Shown: positions 1-7,232, counted from the stretch's first letter. The stretch is DNA of 7,503 nt from Acidobacteriota bacterium (GCA_021789565.1 JAJYJL010000361.1:1-7503); one strand, 5' to 3'. The notes: generated by a model from the sequence alone, not told the origin. Program-made: numbers and translations.

Positions 1-19
1 CCAACGGCTTTTGTGAAAG

Positions 20-39
20 GGCACGACTTCAGTCGTGCC
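20..39. repeat. Short perfect palindrome (REP-like)
   Basis: GGCACGACT and AGTCGTGCC form a perfect 9-bp inverted repeat around a 2-base TC centre (or 8 bp around TTCA). Compact palindromes of this kind are scattered in intergenic DNA of many Acidobacteriota and other high-GC genomes, often as REP-like elements. The structure is read directly; the family assignment is from memory. Confidence 0.6.
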
Positions 40-67
40 GTATAGGGCGACCATCAAGTTGTGCAAG

Positions 68-116
68 CCCTCTCCCGTGGGGAGAGGGTGGCCCGCAGAG
101 CGGGACGGGTGAGGGG
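68..116. repeat. Double-hairpin intergenic repeat (CCCTCTCCC type)
   Basis: Two hairpins sit back to back. CCCTCTCCC (68-76) pairs with GGGAGAGGG (80-88) around GTG, and CCCGC (92-96) pairs with GCGGG (100-104) around AGA. The element ends in GGGTGAGGGG. This layout resembles a widespread dispersed intergenic repeat seen in many bacterial genomes (CCCTCTCCC, short loop, GAGAGGGTGGC, second stem, GGGTGAGGGG). Any role is unknown; such repeats often lie between convergent genes or in transcript tails. Confidence 0.65.
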
Positions 117-130
117 TCTTTTGCTGCTGC

Positions 131-147
131 GGCGGGCTCAGCCCGCC
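131..147. repeat. Short perfect palindrome GGCGGGC-TCA-GCCCGCC
   Basis: A perfect 7-bp inverted repeat with a TCA centre lies 15 bases after the double-hairpin element. Together with the palindromes at 20-39 and 68-104 it makes a tight cluster of intergenic palindromes. No T-tract follows on the + strand, so it is not an obvious intrinsic terminator. Confidence 0.5.
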
Positions 148-590
148 ATCGGCCGAGCCTGGGTCGCTGATCCGGGCAAGCAATCCGCTGCACATTGCGG
201 AGCGAAGTGTGCAAGTTCTTGGTGTTACACATACAGGTATTACCTGCTGATGGACTTGACAAGCCTTGACTTCGATGCTACACAAGGGCCGTAATAGTCA
301 CAATTGCCCTTTTGAACAACTTACGCCGCGCCGCATTGGCTTGCTCGCAGATCGGGCGACTCGGCCACAATTGAAAAGCGAAGCGCATAGGCAAGCCGGC
401 AGATTCGGCCCGGCCAACAATCCGCCCGGCACCCCAAACACTTCACTTCTTCAAAGCACGACCAGATTTTAAAAAGGATCGCGGCCCCCTCGCACAACAT
501 CTCAGTCGGGAGCCGAACCGGAGCATTTCAGATCCACGGGGCTGCGTGAAAGCCAACGGAGGCCCCGACCGAGCCACATCGTTCATTCGG
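148..590. other. Non-coding spacer upstream of the large surface-protein gene
   Basis: No convincing gene is seen: short open frames on both strands lack ribosome sites and protein-like composition. There is an imperfect hairpin at 189-213 (TGCACATT pairing with GAAGTGTGCA). A TTGACA box at 256-261 has only a poor -10 match (TACACA, 279-284) and is too weak to call a promoter. An AT-rich patch lies at about 463-476. A possible leader stem, GGGGCT (538-543) with GGCCCC (561-566), lies close to the first gene. Confidence 0.6.
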
Positions 591-597
591 GGAGGGG
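591..597 (+). promoter_or_regulatory. Ribosome binding site for the ATG at 601
   Basis: GGAGGGG lies three bases upstream of ATG 601. It matters because it marks 601 as the original start of the large gene, although the frame meets a TAG 22 codons later. No ATG, GTG or TTG occurs in this frame between that TAG and the ATG at 1006. Confidence 0.65.
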
Positions 598-600
598 ATA

Positions 601-3600
601 ATGGTACCAACGGGGAAGAAGGTTCTGTTCGTTGCCAGCCTTGTCTCGATCGCAATTGCTCTGGGATAGTGTGGAGGAAGCGGCGGTGGGCCGAGCGGCG
701 GTCCGAACCCGCCGTCGTCGACGGTCACGTCCGTTTCGGTTTCGTGCAGTCCCACGTCGGTTCAAGACGGCCAGACCTCGCAGTGTTCAGCAGCCGTAGC
801 GGGAACGGGCAGTTACAGTTCGGTCGTAAACTGGTCCACGGACCTTGGAGCGACTGACAGCAGCGGTAAATACACCGCGCCCGCTAGCGGCACGGGGACT
901 GCCAAAATTACGGCAACCAGTCAACAGGACGCAACCAAATCCGGCTCGACCACCATCACTGTCACCGCACAGACCGGGCAGACATCGTTAAACCCTGTAG
1001 GCCCAATGTCTGTGCCCTCGATCCTGGTATCCGGTCAGCAAACGCAGGTGACGTTTTCCATCTATGTTGAAGGCGCTGATGCAAGCACCCAGGTGCAACT
1101 CTTGAATATGTCGGGAGGAACATCATCTCTCATCGGCTCCATGATAGATAATGGCCAAGGTGGTGATCAGGTTGCCGGAGATCATGTCTACACGATTATT
1201 ACGAATTTAACGGCGCCGGCCACAACATCACTTCCATTGCAGATTGTGGCCTCAGATGGCACGGCAAGTAGCGGTAGCATTGATTTTTCCGTACAAGTCA
1301 CCCAGATTCCGTCGTACACCACAAATACAGACCTCAACCAAGCCGAAGCCCAGCTTTTTAATACTGCAATCCAAACAAGGACCATGCTATCAAACCCGGA
1401 TTGGACTAATCAATCCCTCCTTCCGGACCTAATCACGAATCTGATTTCGATGTTCGATCAATTTGAAGCAATTACCAATCAGGATACGCCACTGCAATCC
1501 GCAAAGGCGGCGTTCCGGCAGAAGAGGACACGACATCAACTGGCAACTCTTGCAGGAACAACCGGAGACGCGTTCACATCAGGATTGTTAAGTCCCGCGC
1601 AAAATGCAGCTTCCTGCGATCAGCTCCTATGTTCTCTTCCTGCATTCACCGATGACGCGGTTTGCGCGGCGAAATACCCTGCTCCCTTGAGTCCCACAGG
1701 CCCCCTCATGACACAGTTTACGCAAGCACTTGCTGCTGCGTGTCCCACCGACAGTCAATGTCCTGGACCGGAGCCGCTCAGTGCGAGTGACTTCCTTGAC
1801 CCTTCAAATCTTGTTTTGGCTGAGTGGGCAAAGGAATACATTGTTACAGGCCAGCCCCTGCCGATGCCCATTTCAGGATGTAGTGGAGGTGTAACTAACA
1901 GCTTGGCAAGTGTCGCAGTAAAAGGGGAGTTAGGACAATTTACGGACCTTGTCGGGCAGGGTTTAGCCTCGCTGGCCAATGCCGGACAAATCGCTGCCCA
2001 GGCTGCGAGTCAGGCCGCAGGTTATCTTTTAGGGTGGATTGTGGACAGCTCCGGTAATCAGAAACCGATTGTGGCGCAGGTTGCTCCGAATGAGACCTTT
2101 GCTGCCCCAACCGGTACGTACAATTTGGCTGCCAGCTTCGGGGGCGATACGGCGAATGGGACGATCACAAGCACGCCCGTATATCCAAAATCGACCACAG
2201 TTGTCAGCCCCTCTCCGGGCGCAAACATAACAGTCACGCCACCCTACGTCACAGGTTTGACACCGTCCCTTGGGCCGATCGGAACGACCGTATCAATTGA
2301 CGGAAGCGGGTTCGATGCGAATCCCGCCAGTAACCAGGTAACATTCAACGGCACTGCTGCTCAGGTCAGCGCTTCTACAATCTCATCCATTCAGACAAGC
2401 GTTCCCGCCGGAGCAATCTCCGGCCCGATCACGGTAACAACAAGCACCGGGTCTACCACCAGCTCTCTCGATTTCACCGTGAGTGGTGCGGCCGCTAATC
2501 CTGTTCCCAGTATTTCTTCGCTGTCTCCCAGTTCGTTGCCCGCCAGTGGCTCCCAGCAAACGCTTATAATCAATGGGACCGGGTTCCTTGCAACGTCTTC
2601 CGTCACGTTCAATGGGATCGCGCATACGGCGACGGTGGTCAGCAACAGCCAGCTCACGATCTTACTCACATCGGCTGACCTATCGACGATGGGCAGTTTC
2701 CCTGTTGTAGTTACCAACCCTACGCCGGGTGGCGGCTCCTCGAATGCGGTTGACCTCATTGTAGGGAATCCTGTCCCCACAATTACTTCGCTTTCACCCA
2801 CCTCAGTTGTCGCTGGATCGGCAGCACAAACCTTAACCATCAACGGGAGCAATTTCCTGAACTCTTCTACGGTTGGCTTTAATGGCTCAAGCCGGACAAC
2901 GACGTTTGTCAGCAGCACGCAGCTCACTATCGCGCTCGTGGCTGCAGAGCTCGCCACAGCGGGCTCGTTCCCGGTCTCTGTGACTAATCCGAGTCCGGAC
3001 GGCGGAACTTCGAATGTGGTTGACTTCACCGTGTCAGGTGGAACCACAGGCAGTGTCACACTCAGTCCAACGGCGGTCACTGTCCCGGAAGGTGGCGCGC
3101 AAACGTTCACTGCAAACGTGGTGGGCGGCGGGAATGGAGTGACGTGGAGTATTCAGGAAGGATCAGGCGGCGGAACAATTTCAAGCCCCGATACCACCAC
3201 AGCCGTCTACTTCCCGCCCAACGCTACAGGAACCTTCCATATCGTGGCCACGAACGCGGATGACTCCTCGCAAACCGCCGTGGCCACAGTGACGGTTGTT
3301 TCGGCCATGACTTTAACTATCCTGCACCAATTCCAGAGCAGCCAGGGAGAGGGGTTCGATCCCCTGGGCCGGCTCGTTCAGGCAAGTGACGGAAATTTCT
3401 ATGGGACAACCACCAGCGGAGGTACGTCAAACAGCGGGACTGTCTTCAAGGTGGATTCGACCGGCAACTTCACCACACTGCATTCGTTCAATGGTACTGA
3501 TGGAGGCATACCCTATTCCGGCTTAATCCAAGCTACCGATGGCAATCTCTACGGGACCACTTTTTACGGCGGAGCGTTCGGAGGTGGCGAAGTCTTCAAG

Positions 3601-4374
3601 ATGGATACTTCGGGCAATGTCTCTGTATTTGCCTCATTCACCGGACCCGGGCCAGTTAACCCCTATGCGAGCCTCATCCAGGCTAAGGATGGCTACTTCT
3701 ATGGAACCACATACTATGGTGGGCCAACGAACGCCGGTACTGCATTCAAAATTGACACCTCGGGAAACGTGACTTGGCTCCATTCCTTCTCCTCATCTGA
3801 AGGAGCGCCTCCGTACGCCGGCCTCCTCCAGGCGAGTGATGGCAATTTCTATGGAACTTTGTATTACGGCGGAGCCGGAGGCGGAACAGGCGCTGGGACC
3901 GTTTACAAGATGGATGCGTCTGGAAACGTAACGGTCCTTCATTCCTTTTCTTTCTCCGACGGTGCCGGTCCCTTCGCCGGGCTTGTCCAAAGCAGTGACG
4001 AAAACTTGTATGGAACTACCGCCGGCGGTGGCGCGTTCGGCGCTGGAACAATTTTCAAAGTAAGTCTGTCTGGAGAGTTCTCTATTCTTCATTCATTTTC
4101 AGGTAATGACGGCTCAGTTCCTTATTCAGGGTTGATCCAAGGAACCGATGGAAATTTGTACGGGACGACATCCGGGGGCGGCCCTTCGGGCCAGGGAACA
4201 ATCTTTAGAATGGACCTCCAGGGGAACGTTACCGTCCTGTACTCGTTCAATGGTTCCGACGGAGCGAGTCCACCTGCAGCCCCAATCCTAGGGACGGATG
4301 GGAACTTATACGGCGTCACGGAGTATGGAGGCTCAGCAGGCGATGGTGTGGTGTATCGCCTCGATCTTCCTTGA
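601..4374 (+). CDS. Large exported Ig/TIG protein with seven C-terminal GloVer repeats; in-frame amber at the lipobox
   Basis: The uninterrupted ATG-initiated part is 1006-4374 (1122 residues), but the same frame clearly begins at ATG 601 behind a good ribosome site. Codons 1-22 form a lipoprotein-type signal peptide (MVPTGKK, then hydrophobic, ending IALG). Codon 23 is TAG, and codon 24 is Cys followed by a GGSGGG tether. Then come an Ig-like domain (about codons 41-124), a domain with motif DNGQGGDQVAGDHVYT (about 130-240), an unrecognised region with several Cys (about 241-545), TIG domains (547-630, 633-721, 723-811), a second Ig-like domain (818-902) and seven repeats of about 50 residues (903-1257), each with (S/T)DGN(F/L)YGTT and GT(V/I)FK(V/M)D. 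The repeats match the Gloeo/Verruco (TIGR03803) type. The protein is probably surface-anchored and adhesive or ligand-binding; no catalytic motif is seen. It may be a pseudogene, be read through, or reflect a sequence error. If translation starts at 1006, export would be lost. Confidence 0.8.
667..669 (+). other. In-frame amber codon at the lipobox -1 position
   Basis: The frame from ATG 601 reads A-L-G-TAG-C-G-G-S-G-G-G. The codon before the would-be lipidated cysteine is TAG. A single base change from TCG (Ser) would give the good lipobox LGSC. Coding character continues without interruption from 670 into the long frame, so the stop lies inside a formerly or actually continuous gene. Confidence 0.75.
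2239..3033 (+). repeat. Three tandem IPT/TIG domain units
   Basis: Three beta-sandwich units carry the TIG signature: a Pro-x-x-(G/S/A) opening, then an I-x-G-x-(G/N)-F strand and a V-x-F-N-G strand. Units two and three start with N-P-V-P at 2497 and 2767, exactly 270 bases apart, and share motifs such as T-x-x-(V/F)-(V/S)-S-(N/S)-(S/T)-Q-L-T-I and GSFPV-x-VTNP. This fits a fairly recent tandem duplication; unit one (about 2239-2490) is more diverged. TIG domains occur in cell-surface and carbohydrate-associated proteins. Confidence 0.8.
3307..4371 (+). repeat. Seven tandem GloVer repeats, probable seven-bladed beta-propeller
   Basis: The D of the (S/T/K)-D-G/E-(N/Y)-(F/L)-YGT motif falls at about 3388, 3538, 3688, 3838, 3997, 4147 and 4297. 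The period is exactly 150 bases, except for one 159-base step caused by three extra residues (GGTGAG region) in unit four. Each unit runs Gly-Leu-(I/V)-Q, DGN(F/L)YGTT, a Gly-rich turn, GT(V/I)FK(V/M)D, a G-N-(V/F) turn, then a (L/V)HSF strand. The array opens with a lone LTILHQF strand and ends with VVYRLDLP, as expected if the first and last strands close one blade. The seven-blade fold is an inference from the repeat count. Confidence 0.8.
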
Positions 4375-4509
4375 TATGTGACTTCCGGCTGGGCCGACGG
4401 CGGCACCGGGACCAGTCCCGGACCGCCCAGTGGCACCTACATGCTGAGCGTGACGGGCACGTCCGGCAGCCTCCAACACTCAACCACGGTCACGTTGGTG
4501 GTGAAGTAA
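4375..4509 (+). pseudogene. In-frame remnant of the C-terminal end of an Ig-like domain
   Basis: Directly after the TGA of the large gene, the same frame stays open for 44 codons to a TAA at 4507-4509. It reads a Gly-rich turn (GWADGGTGTSPGPP) and then SGTYMLSVTGTSGS and HSTTVTLVVK. This is the typical final strand pair of Ig-like repeats in acidobacterial surface proteins (from memory: GTYTLTVTGTSGSLxHSTTVTL). No ribosome site or proper start precedes it and only the end of the domain is present. It is best read as a relic of an earlier gene end, or as a readthrough extension. Confidence 0.6.
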
Positions 4510-4606
4510 CGGACGGCGGAGAGCCCCGTGGCAGGCAAGAACATAATTGCGGTTATCCGGACGGAATCCTGCGGAATGCGCGAAGCGACAACACGAATCT
4601 TCGTTT

Positions 4607-4614
4607 AAGGAGGG
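4607..4614 (+). promoter_or_regulatory. Strong ribosome binding site fixing the start at 4619
   Basis: AAGGAGGG lies four bases before ATG 4619. The same frame is open upstream to an ATG at 4547, but that start has no ribosome site and would add 24 residues lacking any signal-peptide character, so 4619 is preferred. Confidence 0.8.
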
Positions 4615-4618
4615 CATC

Positions 4619-5578
4619 ATGAAATCGGAAACTGTTGGGAGAGATTCCATACGAAAAACTCATTTTGTGAAGTGCGAGGAGGTTAGCCGGTACGTGTTTC
4701 GGATTGTTGCAATAGCCGCGTCTGTGTTTCTGCTCCAGTTACTCACCGGCACTGGGATAGTATCTCCCTCCATGGCGCAGGGAAACTCGGAGCAGGTGCT
4801 TCATAATGAGGACGTCATCCAGATGGTCCAGGCCAAGCTGTCTGACGGACTGATCGTTGCAAAAATCAAATCATCAGCCTGCAAATTCGATACCAGCACT
4901 GGGCAGTTGATCAAGCTGAAATCAGAAGGCGTCAGCGACGAAGTTCTGAAAGCCATGGCCGAATGCGGAGCGCCGACCGCCGCGCCCGCCGCTGCCGCAG
5001 CTCCTCCAGCCGACCCCAACAATCCAGATTCTCCACACCCTCCGGGAATCTATCTTGTGAAGCAGGGTCCTGCGGGGCGCCAAATGATCACGCTGGAGCC
5101 GACGTCTTACTCGGGGGAGAAGATGGGAGGCTTTTTCAAATCCGGCATGACGGTTGGACTGGCCAAGGTGCATTACAAGGTTGCCGTGCCCGGCGGCCAG
5201 GCCGCCCTGCGGATCCAGGAACTGCGCCCGACCTTCTATTTCTACTTTGACGTGAAGGCTGGCAGCTTCGGAAATTCAGGGGGCATTGGAGGCGGCCCCT
5301 CCAACCCAGACGATTTCTCGCTGGCCAGGCTGGAGGAGAAAAAAGACCACCGTGAGGTGGTTGTCGGACAGATGGGCATTACAGGCGGATCGACGGGACT
5401 CCGGTCCAAAGACACCGTGCCTTTCGACGCTCAAAACGTTCGTCCCGGAGAATACAAGGTCGTTCCAAAAGAAGATCTGAAACCGGGTGAATACTGCTTC
5501 TTCTTTGGCAGGAGCGGGCAGACGATGGGCCTGACCGGCGGTACCCTGTTTGCCTTCGGAATTGACAAGGCGAAATAA
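4619..5578 (+). CDS. Exported protein of unknown function with N-terminal helical module
   Basis: The protein has 319 residues from the ATG behind AAGGAGGG. A basic N-region precedes a hydrophobic segment (about 25-50) with a likely signal peptidase I site after SMA (51-53), so the mature protein is probably periplasmic or secreted. Residues 62-116 form a compact helical module (NEDVIQMVQAKLSDGLIVAK, then GVSDEVLKAM). I recall similar modules, often reading NEDVVKLV...GLS...IIAKIK, in acidobacterial exported proteins. An Ala/Pro linker (118-142) leads to a domain of about 175 residues that is beta-rich (PGIYLVKQG, FYFYFD, RPGEYKVVP, LKPGEYCFFFG) with a Gly-rich loop at 215-228. The repeated PGEY strands suggest a beta-sandwich. 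Cysteines are at 19, 88, 116 and 293. No catalytic motif is visible and the function is unknown. The 109-base gap after the remnant shows no clear promoter. Confidence 0.88.
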   Translation: MKSETVGRDSIRKTHFVKCEEVSRYVFRIVAIAASVFLLQLLTGTGIVSPSMAQGNSEQVLHNEDVIQMVQAKLSDGLIVAKIKSSACKFDTSTGQLIKLKSEGVSDEVLKAMAECGAPTAAPAAAAAPPADPNNPDSPHPPGIYLVKQGPAGRQMITLEPTSYSGEKMGGFFKSGMTVGLAKVHYKVAVPGGQAALRIQELRPTFYFYFDVKAGSFGNSGGIGGGPSNPDDFSLARLEEKKDHREVVVGQMGITGGSTGLRSKDTVPFDAQNVRPGEYKVVPKEDLKPGEYCFFFGRSGQTMGLTGGTLFAFGIDKAK

Positions 5579-5769
5579 GCCCGGGGCAAACAAGTGTGGC
5601 GGCACGGGCCGAGGATCTGTCGCACGCACCGGTGTGGGATCTGGATCACGCCCAAGTAGAGGGGGACATTGCTGCCTGCCTCAGGTGTGGCGGTTCCGTA
5701 AGGTCAAATCAAACTCGCGTTCTCTTTTGGCAGAGCTTCTTCGAGAAAAGGGATTGGAGGAATGAAAAC
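5579..5769. other. Spacer between the two exported-protein genes, with ribosome site at its end
   Basis: The frame of the downstream gene is open back to an ATG at 5596, but those 58 residues are not protein-like and lack a ribosome site. GGAGG at 5756-5760 serves ATG 5770 with a 9-base gap. A mini-frame ATG-AAA-ACA-TGA starts at 5762, one base after GGAGG, and its stop overlaps the real start (ATGA at 5770-5773). It is probably incidental. No convincing terminator or promoter was seen. Confidence 0.6.
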
Positions 5770-7002
5770 ATGAACAAAGCATGGGTTGTTACGCTCTCAA
5801 CAATATTGATCGTTCTCTACTCAGGCGCGACAGGTTTGCGTGCGAACTGGGAAGGGACGAACGCAGTCATGTTTAATGTTGTACATCCGCCTATACTTGG
5901 CCTGACCGTGAAAAGGGTTGCTTTTGGCCCCGCGAACGGCCAGTGCTCCGACCAGTTGATTGACCAGGTGATTCAGGATTTCCTAAACCATCACATCGAG
6001 GTGGTTGACCGGACAAATCTCGGTCAGATTATGGCCGAGTATAGGCTCAATACAAGTGGCTACGTCGACCCTCAGAGCGCCGTGGCTCTCGGGAAGCTGT
6101 TGGGGCCCTCTGCCCTGGTCTACGTCAAGGTGGAGCGCTGCACACCCGAGAAGACTCCCCTTTACAATGACGTAAAAAATTACAACAACACGATTACCAG
6201 GTATTTCCTTTCGAGGACACAGGTTTTCCTGAGCGGATCAATCCAGACCGTTGACCTGACGACCGGCAAGATGCTTAGCGCGCAAACGTTTGAGAGCAAC
6301 CCGCAAAGGACGAACAGCGCCACCAACGGCCAGCCCGAATTTCCTCCTGAACCGGAAGTGATGAACATGGCGATTGGCGCCGCCGTCGGACAGATCCACC
6401 GGATGTTCTTCCCCTGGAGCGAGGCCAGGCGACTTACTTATCACGATGACAAAAACTGCCACTTGAAGCAGGCCTATATGCTTGCGAATGGAAGGGATTT
6501 CCAGGGGGCCCTTCAACAGTCGCAGGCAAACGTGCAGGAGTGTCAATCGGGGCGTTATAAGGAAAAGGTTGTTGCCCGCGCCTATTACAACCTGGGACTC
6601 AGCTACATGCTGGTTCGCAAATATAACAAGGCCATACCGATGCTGGATAAAGCTCTGGGCCTGAAGGGCGCGCCCGACACGGCGAAGGCCATTGCCGATT
6701 GCCGCGAGGCCAAACGCTTCGCTTTGGAGCTTGCTGACTTCCAGAGGCGCGCCAGGGCAGAGGTTCCTCCGCCTCCGCTGCCCGCAGTAACACCTCCGCA
6801 ACATGCCACGTCCAGCCCTGCGCCAGCGCCAGTCGCTACCGTCGCACAGCCAGCCTCGCCGTCTCCTGCTCCGGCACCCGCTGCAGCTCCCAAGCTCTCA
6901 ATTGCACAACGATTGAAGGAACTGAACGATCTTTACAAGCAAGGTTTGATTACAAAGCAGCAATACGATGCGAAGAAAGCCGATATCCTCAGGCAACTGT
7001 GA
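5770..7002 (+). CDS. Exported CsgG-like protein with TPR-type helices and C-terminal SHOCT module
   Basis: The protein has 410 residues. A signal peptide covers 1-25 (hydrophobic core VVTLSTILIVLYSGA, cleavage after GLRA). Residues 43-172 resemble the CsgG/curli-assembly family fold: VKRVAFGP strand, a helix, EVVDRTNLGQIMAEY, SAVALGKLLGPSALVYVKV, then GSIQTVDLTTGKMLSAQTF. Residues 230-318 are helical with a good TPR (AYYNLGLSYMLVRKYNKAIP, then MLDKALGL). A Pro/Ala linker spans 331-374, and 377-410 is a SHOCT module (RLKELNDLYKQGLITKQQYD, AKKADIL). CsgG itself is an outer-membrane lipoprotein pore; this protein has no lipobox cysteine and carries extra domains, so a pore role should not be assumed. 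Cys 59, 124, 230, 258 and 311 could form disulfides. It may assemble envelope complexes through TPR and SHOCT contacts, perhaps with the exported protein encoded just upstream. Confidence 0.88.
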   Translation: MNKAWVVTLSTILIVLYSGATGLRANWEGTNAVMFNVVHPPILGLTVKRVAFGPANGQCSDQLIDQVIQDFLNHHIEVVDRTNLGQIMAEYRLNTSGYVDPQSAVALGKLLGPSALVYVKVERCTPEKTPLYNDVKNYNNTITRYFLSRTQVFLSGSIQTVDLTTGKMLSAQTFESNPQRTNSATNGQPEFPPEPEVMNMAIGAAVGQIHRMFFPWSEARRLTYHDDKNCHLKQAYMLANGRDFQGALQQSQANVQECQSGRYKEKVVARAYYNLGLSYMLVRKYNKAIPMLDKALGLKGAPDTAKAIADCREAKRFALELADFQRRARAEVPPPPLPAVTPPQHATSSPAPAPVATVAQPASPSPAPAPAAAPKLSIAQRLKELNDLYKQGLITKQQYDAKKADILRQL

Positions 7003-7018
7003 GGGAGCCGAGCAATTA

Positions 7019-7067
7019 CTCTTGATATCCGGGAACAGCGAACAGATTCTCTATCGATAATCAAGAG
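7019..7067 (+). repeat. Inverted repeat just after the CsgG-like gene
   Basis: CTCTTGAT (7019-7026) pairs with ATCAAGAG (7060-7067), extendable to CTCTTGATATC / GATAATCAAGAG with one bulged base. It begins 16 bases after the stop. The 33-base loop and lack of a T-tract make it a poor intrinsic terminator, though it could be a 3' transcript stem. Confidence 0.4.
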
Positions 7068-7161
7068 AAAGCCTACCCGACGCAGTGAAAGAAACGGCAA
7101 GTCTGGACGGAATGGTCGTTCGCGGCTGGCGCATCAGACGTTTGCTTTGTAGTGTCTGCGT

Positions 7162-7232
7162 AGTCCCGAAGGGACTGGTCTGGATGGGCCGCAAGGCGGG
7201 GCTGGCGGTTTCTGCCTCGTTCAGCGAAGCTG
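7162..7232. repeat. Cluster of three small triloop hairpins
   Basis: AGTCCC-GAA-GGGACT (7162-7176), CCGC-AAG-GCGG (7189-7199) and CAGC-GAA-GCTG (7222-7232) follow one another within 71 bases. All have three-base purine loops. AGTCCCGAAGGGACT-type hairpins recur in intergenic DNA of several phyla, so this is likely a dispersed structured element. Confidence 0.5.

Noticed and set aside
256..284. TTGACA with TACACA as a promoter
   Set aside because: The -10 box matches only three of six positions and lies over 300 bases from the gene, so it is not called.
61..294. 77-residue frames on both strands in the left spacer
   Set aside because: Both run through palindromic repeats, lack ribosome sites and have low-complexity Arg/Ala/Pro composition.
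2391..3110. 239-residue open frame on the minus strand
   Set aside because: It lies antisense within the TIG region, has no ribosome site, and its Val/Pro/Thr-rich repeats mirror the codons of the tandem TIG units.
4372..4374. TGA as a selenocysteine codon
   Set aside because: It follows a complete repeat array, no SECIS-like hairpin is evident just downstream, and the protein type has no known selenoprotein members.
4547..4618. Upstream extension of the 319-residue protein
   Set aside because: It has no ribosome site, and AAGGAGGG directly precedes ATG 4619.
5596..5769. Upstream extension of the CsgG-like gene to ATG 5596
   Set aside because: The added 58 residues would bury the signal peptide. 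There is no ribosome site there, while GGAGG sits correctly before ATG 5770.
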